In this document: positions 7,814 through 14,633 of the stretch, piece after piece | Layout of the letters: every line of letters starts with the position of its first letter | How positions within the stretch are numbered: the first letter of the stretch is position 1 | Assembly: GCA_024231775.1 (NCBI GenBank) | Contig: JAAEQG010000094.1 | Span: forward strand, 1 to 37,827 | DNA from: a bacterium | Lineage (GTDB): Bacteria > Planctomycetota > Phycisphaerae > UBA1845 | Length of the DNA: 37,827 nucleotides | Direction of reading: 5' to 3' | Notes under the pieces: model-generated | Told to the model about the DNA's origin: nothing | Databases searched by the model: none | Seen by the model: the letters and a program-made list of their open reading frames with translations, nothing else | Program-made: the position numbers and the translations under genes

Positions 7814-10800
7814 CTACTCGTCTTCGCCTGGAACCCAGGTGTCGCCCTCGTTGTTGCATGGGTCTGGGCAGGAATCCGCGTAGGGCTCTCCCGCAGCAGC
7901 ACTGATCACAAACGTCACGTCATCGAAGTCTACGCCGCGATTGGGCATGCATTTACCCATATCGACGCGCTGGAAGGGCAAGTCGGTGTAGTCGCCGTGG
8001 AACGCGTCAACAACCAGCACAATATCATCGTCGTTGGCGACGCCATCATTATTAGCGTCACCCCAGCGCCACGTCTTCACCGTGGCGCGGCGGGAGAGAT
8101 GCGCTCCGTCGAACGCCTGAATGTGGTACACGGCATCGGGGACGATCAACGGGCTGGCCAGATGCAGCTGTCCGAACTCCGACGGTGTGAGGAAGACGGG
8201 CTCGTCCGCTAACATCCCATCAGCATCAATGTACTTGGCTACGCAGAGCCAATCGCTTGAGGTGATGTATAGCGCGATCGGTTCGGTGCCCGGCGGCGGC
8301 GTAACCGTGATATATCGACACCCGGAAGCCTCCGCGGTCGGGATGGGCATGGTGCAGGGCAGGAACGCGGGCGAGTCCTCGGCCGACCAGGTGGAGTCGA
8401 ATCGACTCCAGTCGTCGCAATCGACGTCGCGATCGCCGTCGAAGTCGAAGTGTGCGCAGGGCGGAAGCACTGTTCGCACGTCGGCGTCCGTGAAGCAGCC
8501 CTGGAAGGCCGCCAAGTCGGTCTGATCGATCTTCCCGTCGAGGTTATCATCGCCGAACGGATGGACTTCGACCTCCAGCATCGAGTCAACCGCGGCGTCC
8601 TCCGGCAGGAATTCAACGACAGCTACGCCATTTCCTCGGGAGATCCGGTACCAGCCGTAGAAGGCTCGTAGCGTGGCGATCCCGTCCGAGTCGGTGGTAA
8701 CCTGCTGATCGGTGGACCACGTTTCTTCTAGCAGGCGCTGGTAAGCAACGCCAGCAGCTTTCGGCCGGAGTTCGAGATCCCACAATCCGCTGCCCGGCTG
8801 AAAATGTCGGCGATCGGTGAAACCCCAATACGTCATCGACTCGACGTGAGGATGACCGAACGCCAGAGTCATTACATCGGAGTAGTACTCCGCTTGCCGA
8901 TCGTCCGACCATGGCTCCCCGTCGTGCGGTCCGCCGAGGATGATGGTGTTCTCCGCCCCGAGGCTAACTTCCGTAAGGTGGACCTCAACGCCCAACTGGG
9001 ACATGCGCTCGAAGCCCCGCCAGATGTCGAGTGGCATGTACCACTCCCCAAGGTTGGCATGGAGTTGGACCCCGACGCCACCGAGGGGTGCGCCGCGATC
9101 CAGCAGCTCGCGCATGCGTACGAAGAAGTTGTCTGCCATGTATGGTACCGCGATGATCTCAAACTCGTTGATCATCAGGGTAGCGTCGGGATCGGCCTCA
9201 TGTGCCCAGTTCAGGGTGTCTTCGACATAGGCGGAGCCTGCCCAGAACTCCCACTGCAAGGCGTGGATCGGCTCGTTGACGATGTCGTAGCTCCTGAGCC
9301 TGCCGGCAAAGTGGCTCAGCGTTTCGCGGGTGCGTGCTTCCAGCAGCTCACGGGAGTTTGCGATGTCCTCCTCGGTGAACCACCCGGGAATGTCCTGGAA
9401 GTGGCCCCACACCAGATTGTGCGCCTTCAGCTCGATGCCGAGCTGTGCGCAGATGTCGATATACGCGTCGAGTTCGTCGTACTTGGGTTCACCGCGCTCA
9501 GCCTCGAAGTGACCCCAACGAAGGACGTTCTCGGTAGTGCCATAATTGAACATCTCCGCCAGGCGGTCGCGGTACCGGCGCTCCACGGGTCGGTCGGGAT
9601 TCTCCAGATCGAACCGAACCGCGGTGCCCCAACGGAAATGGTGGCGGAACATGTCAAAGCGCACGTCGGCACCGGCCAGCGGGGCGCCGGATGGATCGAG
9701 CATTCGGATGACCATGTCTCCCTTGCGGTGCTGCTCGATGTTCGCTCGGGCGAGTTCCATGATTTCCGCGTCCGTCTGCGGAACAGCGGGTTCAGCCATG
9801 AACTCCGGTGCCGGCTCGCGGACCGGCCACGCATCTACGGGCGTGTCCACTGGAACGGCGAATTCGATGCGATCGACGATGAGGTTGCGATCCTGACCAG
9901 GAACTGGGGGCTCGTCGTTGGTGAAGGCAAAGCCGATTTGCTGAACGTCCTCAGTGAGATCGAGTTCGAAGAGGTAGGGGGTCCATTCGCGCTGGGCGAC
10001 CGTGGTGCGTGCTTCAAACCGTTGATTGACAGTCAGTCCCATGATCGGCCAATGCCCGTACGCCGATTCGCCACGTACCATGCTCGTGACGCGGAGCGTC
10101 CTGCATCGTGGATCACATCGCACCCAATCGGTGAGGCGCCCGGATTGCCAGATGTTCCAGCCGCCCGGGACCGGCCCGCCGATGGCACGGCTCTCAAAGT
10201 CCTCCGCCTCGATGATTAGCGCGGTTTCCCATTTGTCGTTTGGGACGGCGAGCATCACGCTGACGTTATCGAGGCCCCACGTTTCGGTCTGCTGCTCGAG
10301 ACCTTGGGCCGCAAACTCAAGCGTCAACGTGTCTGCCTCGTGTTCAAACGTGCTGTGCACCTGGTAGACGGAGTTCCACTGCTGAAGGACTCCGTCGCTG
10401 TCATAGTAGCTGTGGCCCAGGGAGTTGTTCTCGATGGAGCCGGTGCGCCCTGGGTTGCTACCGAAGGGGTAGCTGTTGGGGTATGCTTGCCTGGGGGAGG
10501 CGGTGTAGGAGAACGTCGTCTCGATCAGCGTTTGGCCCTCGCCGGTCGTGAGGGACCAGACGTCAGGTCCCCTCTCGTGGCTATTGCCATCCCACGAACC
10601 GATAACGTAGATATCCGTGACCACCGAGACAGCTTCGTGTTCGGGCAGGTCATCGAGGCGCAGCGTAACAGTGTCGTTTGCGAACTCTCCCAGGTAGACG
10701 CGAAGATCCTCGGGAGCGGCGGCCCGCTGGTCGGTCGACCACTCTTCGTTGACGGCGGCTTCAAAATCGTTGAAGTAGTAGCCGAGCATGGGGCGGACGA

Positions 10801-10963
10801 GGGCGGCCGGCGGTTCGGTATCCGGCGTGACCATCTCCTCGGGAGCCTGATCGTCTGGTGCGACCTGCTCTACTGTAGGACTGATCGGACCGTACCAGCA
10901 GCCGCATTGCCAGCAGAGAGCCAGCACGGCGAGGCCCTTCCCCAAGGCCCTGCCAAACATCAT
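7814..10963 (-). CDS. Secreted GH10 (xylanase-like) glycoside hydrolase with two dockerin-like modules
   Basis: 1049 residues from ATG 10963, preferred because AAGGA precedes it by a normal spacing; an in-frame ATG at 11002 would add 13 residues. The N-terminus is a signal peptide (GKGLAVLALCWQCGC), with cysteines but no canonical lipobox. Residues about 30-390 are two beta-rich, probably carbohydrate-binding regions. Residues about 394-745 are a GH10 barrel: HNLVWGHFQDIPGWF, the acid/base motif YDIVNEP (Glu564) and the nucleophile motif VHLTEVS (Glu665), about 100 residues apart as usual. GH10 enzymes cleave beta-1,4-xylan or related glycans with retention. Dockerin-like Ca-binding repeats follow at about 804-860 (DDNLDGKIDQTDL, DFDGDRDVDCDD) and about 964-1030 (DANNDGVANDDD). 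It is probably a secreted polysaccharide-degrading or EPS-remodelling enzyme. Substrate not determined; catalytic residues intact. Confidence 0.9.
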   Translation of the reverse strand: MMFGRALGKGLAVLALCWQCGCWYGPISPTVEQVAPDDQAPEEMVTPDTEPPAALVRPMLGYYFNDFEAAVNEEWSTDQRAAAPEDLRVYLGEFANDTVTLRLDDLPEHEAVSVVTDIYVIGSWDGNSHERGPDVWSLTTGEGQTLIETTFSYTASPRQAYPNSYPFGSNPGRTGSIENNSLGHSYYDSDGVLQQWNSVYQVHSTFEHEADTLTLEFAAQGLEQQTETWGLDNVSVMLAVPNDKWETALIIEAEDFESRAIGGPVPGGWNIWQSGRLTDWVRCDPRCRTLRVTSMVRGESAYGHWPIMGLTVNQRFEARTTVAQREWTPYLFELDLTEDVQQIGFAFTNDEPPVPGQDRNLIVDRIEFAVPVDTPVDAWPVREPAPEFMAEPAVPQTDAEIMELARANIEQHRKGDMVIRMLDPSGAPLAGADVRFDMFRHHFRWGTAVRFDLENPDRPVERRYRDRLAEMFNYGTTENVLRWGHFEAERGEPKYDELDAYIDICAQLGIELKAHNLVWGHFQDIPGWFTEEDIANSRELLEARTRETLSHFAGRLRSYDIVNEPIHALQWEFWAGSAYVEDTLNWAHEADPDATLMINEFEIIAVPYMADNFFVRMRELLDRGAPLGGVGVQLHANLGEWYMPLDIWRGFERMSQLGVEVHLTEVSLGAENTIILGGPHDGEPWSDDRQAEYYSDVMTLAFGHPHVESMTYWGFTDRRHFQPGSGLWDLELRPKAAGVAYQRLLEETWSTDQQVTTDSDGIATLRAFYGWYRISRGNGVAVVEFLPEDAAVDSMLEVEVHPFGDDNLDGKIDQTDLAAFQGCFTDADVRTVLPPCAHFDFDGDRDVDCDDWSRFDSTWSAEDSPAFLPCTMPIPTAEASGCRYITVTPPPGTEPIALYITSSDWLCVAKYIDADGMLADEPVFLTPSEFGQLHLASPLIVPDAVYHIQAFDGAHLSRRATVKTWRWGDANNDGVANDDDIVLVVDAFHGDYTDLPFQRVDMGKCMPNRGVDFDDVTFVISAAAGEPYADSCPDPCNNEGDTWVPGEDE

Positions 10964-11555
10964 CAGCGGTCCTTGGGATGCGGCACGATTCAAGTTGAAC
11001 ATAGAGCGCTTCTAGCCCCCATCCCGGCAGGGAGACGCCGACGTGAACATGAACGGTGGTCCGCACCCTGCGCTTTGCCAACAAAATCAACGCCAGTGGG
11101 CGTGCGGCACGCTGCCGGGCCCCATGCGTAGTCTATTCCTCGAATCGGGCCCCTTCAAGCGAGTGTTTGCTTTGCACGTGAGCGGCATAGGCCAGCATCT
11201 GGTCGGTGTTATCTTCCCTTGCGCGAGTAGGACCGGTTATCTGACTCGGGACGACCCTGGGCACGTCAGGACCGATGCGTCATGAGTCAGCCAAGACTCA
11301 CCGGCATGCTTCATCGTCAGCGGACCGTCCTTCCTCTGGTGTTGCTCTTTCGTCGCCGTGTCACCGCTCGATTGCCTTCAAGCCACCTGCGGGTCATGTC
11401 GCACACGGTGAACTGCTCGACCGTGCCGACCGCTTGGAGGACCGACGGGGCAAACGCTGGCCAAGAGGATACGGCCTGCCAGTCAAGCCAAACCCATGGT
11501 GCCACCGCCACAGTCGCAAGAGGGAACGTCAGATTCGTGCTTCCCCAGCCGGGCC
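10964..11555. other. 592-nt intergenic region between two reverse-strand genes
   Basis: This lies between the GH10 start and the 3' end of the DUF4956 gene. Overlapping forward open frames around 11275-11656 lack ribosome-binding sites and domain signatures, and run into the antisense of the DUF4956 gene. Apart from the promoter candidate at 11130-11158 I see no supported feature. Confidence 0.45.
11130..11158 (-). promoter_or_regulatory. Candidate sigma70 promoter for the GH10 gene
   Basis: On the reverse strand TTGAAG (11158-11153), a 17-nt spacer, then TAGACT (11135-11130). Each hexamer matches 4 of 6 consensus bases. It is about 130-170 nt upstream of the GH10 start candidates. Confidence 0.3.
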
Positions 11556-12086
11556 TCACTCTCCGCCCTGGGCGTCATCGGACTGTGGGGGTGGGCGCCC
11601 CGTCGTCGGGACCGGTCGATGTGACCGCCGCTGATGACCGACGTGCAGGAGAATGAGCATAGCCAGTACAACGGCTGTGCCCGCAAGTGCAACCGCAAAG
11701 TGTCCGAGACCGCACGCCATACCCATCACCATGCTGAACAACAGAATGGTGGTGTCCTTCGGATCGCGTACGCGTGTGCGGTAACGGATGAGTCCGATTG
11801 TGCCCGCCAGCCCGAAGGCCCGCACGAGGTTGTTCCCCACCACCAGCCAGATCAAGGCCCCTCCGAGACATAGCAGCACGTGCGTGTCCGGCAACGTAGG
11901 GGCGAACTTCTTGCCGGTGTAAGTCCGGCGGAAGACTTGGCCGATCATCCATCCGATCATGCACGCGATGAGCAAGCGGACTACGACGGCGGCCAGAGGG
12001 ACACTGTCGTCTGGCGTGGTGCCGATACTCTCGACCAAAGTGTCCAACCACTCGTTTGCGTCGATCGCGTATTCGTTGTTGTTCAT
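11556..12086 (-). CDS. DUF4956-family membrane protein
   Basis: 176 residues. After an acidic N-terminus come a first membrane helix (AAVVVRLLIACMIGWMIGQV), a second (VLLCLGGALIWLVVGNNLV) and two more toward the C-terminus (LLFSMVMGMACGLGHFAVAL, then ALAGTAVVLAMLILLHV). The loop GLIRYRTRVRDPKDTTILLF is the hallmark of the DUF4956 family, where IRFRT...DP.D is conserved. These proteins are commonly encoded beside VTC-domain polyphosphate polymerases, as here: its ATG overlaps the stop of the VTC gene (ATGA, 12083-12086), implying translational coupling. It probably anchors or conducts for the polymerase at the inner membrane; that role is inference from gene association. The C-terminal tail is hydrophilic and proline-rich. 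Confidence 0.85.
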   Translation of the reverse strand: MNNNEYAIDANEWLDTLVESIGTTPDDSVPLAAVVVRLLIACMIGWMIGQVFRRTYTGKKFAPTLPDTHVLLCLGGALIWLVVGNNLVRAFGLAGTIGLIRYRTRVRDPKDTTILLFSMVMGMACGLGHFAVALAGTAVVLAMLILLHVGHQRRSHRPVPTTGRPPPQSDDAQGGE

Positions 12087-12811
12087 GAAGCACCGTCACT
12101 TTCAGGGGACGGATCCAGTTCCCGCATAGCCCGTCCGAACTTCGAGAAACGCCGGCGTCGCGACGCGCCGAGCAGACGAGGAAGGGCTCGCATGCATTCC
12201 GGCCTGGCGTCGGTGTGCTTCAATTCGAGGACCAATCCACTGAGTTTGCGCGGTTGGTCGCCGTTGTTTGACGCCCTGAAGCGCACGTTGCGGTCGAGCG
12301 TTATCCTCATGCTGAGATTCTGCTCATATTGGAAGGCAATCCGCTCATAGTCCACATGTACAACCGGGGTCAACCGCTGGTCGAGAATCATGGACCGGAT
12401 CAGGTGGTATACCGGCCGCACGTTGTTGGTGTTCCAGGCGCGGAGATCGTTCTGGATGTCCTCGCCCCGCAGTAGGAGGGCGACAGCGCGCGCACTGCAG
12501 CGGAATCGCTGTTTCAGATGCAGGTTTCGACGCTTCTCCTTCAATTCGACCCACGAGTGCCCGTCGATTTGCCCATGAACGACATACTGGCGAATGCGAA
12601 TCTTGCGGCGGACCGGACAATCCCGCAAGTACTCCTGGAACACCTGAAGATCGTCCGTGTCCAGGTACGTCGTCCGCAGGCTGTACCAGTCTCGCACACC
12701 GGCGTAGCGGTAGATTGGAAGGATGGCGCCGGCCTGCTCGATACCGTCCTGCAACTGGTCCTCGGACAGTAGGTACTTGCGTTCGACGCGTTGCGATGTG
12801 GTGCCCGCCAT
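12083..12811 (-). CDS. VTC-domain polyphosphate polymerase
   Basis: 242 residues, about the full length of a bacterial stand-alone VTC domain. The N-terminal strand QRVERKYLLSEDQL carries the acidic/basic pattern (Glu10, Lys12) of triphosphate tunnel metalloenzymes. Further tunnel-strand motifs are SLRTTYLDTDDLQVFQEYL, KIRIRQY, WVELKEKR, VHVDYERIAF, MRITLDRNVRF and LVLELKH: alternating charged beta-strands as in the yeast Vtc4 catalytic core, which makes polyphosphate from ATP. It has no SPX domain, as usual in bacteria. It is 20 nt downstream of the prepilin-like gene and overlaps the DUF4956 gene by 4 nt. The pair is a recurrent bacterial module often found with CotH, which is also present in this window. 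Function as polyphosphate polymerase is inferred from family. Confidence 0.85.
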   Translation of the reverse strand: MAGTTSQRVERKYLLSEDQLQDGIEQAGAILPIYRYAGVRDWYSLRTTYLDTDDLQVFQEYLRDCPVRRKIRIRQYVVHGQIDGHSWVELKEKRRNLHLKQRFRCSARAVALLLRGEDIQNDLRAWNTNNVRPVYHLIRSMILDQRLTPVVHVDYERIAFQYEQNLSMRITLDRNVRFRASNNGDQPRKLSGLVLELKHTDARPECMRALPRLLGASRRRRFSKFGRAMRELDPSPESDGAS

Positions 12812-12831
12812 CTTTCAAGATCGCTCCAGGG

Positions 12832-13563
12832 TTAGCGTCCCTTGGGGTCTGCGTTCCACGGCCCCATGTCCTCCGGTTGCCAAACAAGCGGCGCGTTGCG
12901 GATCGACTTCTCTCGGACAACGTGCGTCCTGAACATCTCCACGTGCCAATCGGCAAACAGAATATTGGTGGCGTCGTTGTGCCGGTAGTTCACGTCGTCA
13001 CCCCGAACCCGCCATCGTCCCTTGAACGAGACTCGCCCTCCGCCGACGTCCCCGTCGAAGAGCAGCACAGTTTGCCCGGGGCGAGCAAGTGTATTGAGCC
13101 GCCGGTACGGTAGGTAGTGCTCGCTGTTCGGGTTCGTTTCGGCGAGTTTGCTGTTCATGCGGTAGCTCTCCTCGCGCTCCGGATCGCTGCGCAGCACCGT
13201 TGGACATGCCCTGACACTCTCAGGAATCGTCGCCGTGTTGAAGATGTCCTTCATAACGTCAAACCAGCAGAAGCGCCCGAGAGCTTCCTCACCGCGGTCC
13301 TCATAGGGAAGCCAGCCACGGTGCAGGTCCGCGTAAACGAACATCCCACGACCCCACTCAACTAGATTCCCGCGACAGAGGACCGCGCGCGCGTTCTCAC
13401 GACTGCGAGCCATGGACGGGAGCAGAATCGCCAGCAGCAGTCCGATGATCGAAATCACCACCATGACTTCGACCAGGGTGAAGGCGACAGGGCCAAGACG
13501 GTCCCGGCTTGTCTCGCCGACGGCGGAAATCCCACGAGGCAGCCTCGGCTCCCATAGCATCAT
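12832..13563 (-). CDS. Type II secretion/prepilin-like protein with H-X9-D motif
   Basis: 243 residues. The N-terminal region has a prepilin signal: a hydrophilic leader, then PVA|FTLVEVMVVISIIGLLLA, with cleavage expected after Ala27 and Glu32 at +5 of the mature protein, followed by the hydrophobic assembly helix. Ala replaces the usual Gly at -1. The globular part has CRGNLVEWGRGMFVYADLHR and ends with RHNDATNILFADWHVE, which is the planctomycete H-X9-DG motif with Trp in place of Gly. Such proteins occur in many copies in planctomycetes and are thought to form pseudopili or surface fibres. It starts at ATG 13563 behind a weak GGTGGG. It is the first gene of the reverse-strand run with the VTC and DUF4956 genes (20-nt gap); whether that link is functional is unknown. 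Confidence 0.85.
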   Translation of the reverse strand: MMLWEPRLPRGISAVGETSRDRLGPVAFTLVEVMVVISIIGLLLAILLPSMARSRENARAVLCRGNLVEWGRGMFVYADLHRGWLPYEDRGEEALGRFCWFDVMKDIFNTATIPESVRACPTVLRSDPEREESYRMNSKLAETNPNSEHYLPYRRLNTLARPGQTVLLFDGDVGGGRVSFKGRWRVRGDDVNYRHNDATNILFADWHVEMFRTHVVREKSIRNAPLVWQPEDMGPWNADPKGR

Positions 13564-13669
13564 GCGCCCACCATCTAGGGAATGTTGTCCGGAGATCGGT
13601 ACGCGCTGCTCAGCGGCGCCATACGTTCCTGCGGGAAACGCCTCCGGCTACGCTGCCGAGGGCGTGCAC

Positions 13670-13678
13670 ATCATAGCA
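13670..13678 (-). promoter_or_regulatory. Candidate extended -10 promoter for the prepilin/VTC/DUF4956 run
   Basis: The reverse strand reads TGCTATGAT, an extended -10 (TGN plus TATGAT, 5 of 6 bases), about 107 nt upstream of the prepilin-like start. No good -35 is seen at 16-18 nt, which extended -10 promoters can tolerate. Confidence 0.3.
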
Positions 13679-14167
13679 CGGTTGCCGCGCAGCGTGGGGC
13701 ATCAAGCGCGTGATCATGGGATCTTCGTGGTTACCGGATCGTGCTTCCAGTCGATCGTCCGGGTCGCCCCAGGCTTTTCTACCAAGATCCTCCATCTGCC
13801 ACGCATCCCGATTATCATGCTACCGCATGAGGCGTGTCGATCCCAGCGGGAATCGCGGACTCGTACGTGAACCCACTGCTCGGTTGCCCTGACGTGCCAA
13901 TCTCGCCGGCGCCTTTCTTCTGGCGACCAGTTTCCGAGCAGCGTCAGCCCCTTCCCCCACGAAACGTCCGTTTTCGCCTGTCACCCATCCGTGCTCCTGC
14001 TAGAACGGCCGAAGAACCACGAATCACCGGGAGCGCGTGTGTACCGTGTCATCACGAACACTCCACCTGAGAGCCCCAGAGTCATGGGACCTGAGTGAAG
14101 GCGGCGTGGAATCACCCACGCTCAACGATGATGCTCCAACTCTCCGAGGCCGTACGACGGCGGTAGT

Positions 14168-14182
14168 CCAGTCAGAGACTGG
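14168..14182. repeat. Short perfect inverted repeat, possible operator
   Basis: CCAGTC-AGA-GACTGG, a 6-bp perfect inverted repeat with a 3-nt centre. It lies 73 nt upstream of the -35 of the EPS promoter candidate, a position suited to an activator or regulator site. No T-run follows, so it is not a terminator on the forward strand. Confidence 0.3.
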
Positions 14183-14254
14183 CTGGTGCCGGCAGCGGAG
14201 AGAGCTGATTCTCGGACTTTGTTCGCGCCGCAGCGACCGCATGGCTCGTCTCGG

Positions 14255-14283
14255 TTGAATCGTCATAGCGGGTGGGCTATCAT
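14255..14283 (+). promoter_or_regulatory. Candidate sigma70 promoter of the EPS initiation gene
   Basis: TTGAAT (14255-14260), 17-nt spacer, TATCAT (14278-14283). This matches 4 of 6 and 5 of 6 consensus bases with ideal spacing. Transcription would start near 14290 and leave a leader of about 340 nt before the GTG at 14634. Confidence 0.45.
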
Positions 14284-14346
14284 GCACTGCACGCGTCTGG
14301 ACTCCGGCGGTTCAATGTCGGTGAGGGGGATGGCTCAGCAGGATGA

Positions 14347-14407
14347 CCCGAGTGGCTGTCTGCCACTTCAGGGACGTGGCCTGCGGGTTGTCTCCGTACA
14401 TGCCCGC
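14347..14407 (+). promoter_or_regulatory. Two hairpins in the long 5' leader of the EPS initiation gene
   Basis: Hairpin 1 (14347-14373) has GAGTGGC pairing with GCCACTT around the loop TGTCT, extended by CCC/GGG past a two-base bulge. Hairpin 2 (14383-14407) has GCGGG pairing with CCCGC. They are consistent with a structured leader, but they do not match a riboswitch consensus that I know. Confidence 0.3.
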
Positions 14408-14633
14408 GTGAAGCGTATTGGGGGGACGGCGTAGGGCCCGTTGAGCTGTAAACCTGTCGTGCTCGCTCTCCTAGCGTGGAGTGGTTGCGGTTCGGATGAC
14501 ACGAAAGTAACCGGCTGGGTCCGGTGTGTGTCACGCTCTGCAAGCAGCTCAGGCGTGGGCTTGGGGTTCTGATCTCTGGTTGTGGGCGGTCGTTGTAGTC
14601 GTTCGTGGCATGGGTTTGAGCGGGAGGAAGCGT

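Larger units (their letters stand above)
13564..14633. other. 1070-nt divergent intergenic region before the EPS locus
   Basis: The longest stretch without a convincing gene. Open frames in both directions (for example around 13834-14070, 14024-14287 and 14186-14434) have no ribosome-binding site or recognisable domain. It holds the reverse promoter candidate at 13670-13678, a short perfect inverted repeat at 14168-14182, a good forward promoter candidate at 14255-14283, and hairpins in the resulting leader at 14347-14407. Confidence 0.5.

Noticed and set aside
8804-10219. 471-codon forward open frame antisense to the GH10 gene
   Set aside because: It is a high-GC shadow of the GH10 coding frame, without a ribosome-binding site or domain; the reverse strand has intact catalytic motifs.
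13834-14434. Several 70-90 codon open frames in the 13.6-14.6 kb gap
   Set aside because: No ribosome-binding site, no recognisable motif, and overlapping frames on both strands, as expected by chance at high GC.
14284-14633. Possible c-di-GMP (GEMM) riboswitch, suggested by AAACC and CGAAAG fragments
   Set aside because: The fragments are not in the order or context of the GEMM consensus, and the conserved GACGCAAAGCC core is missing.
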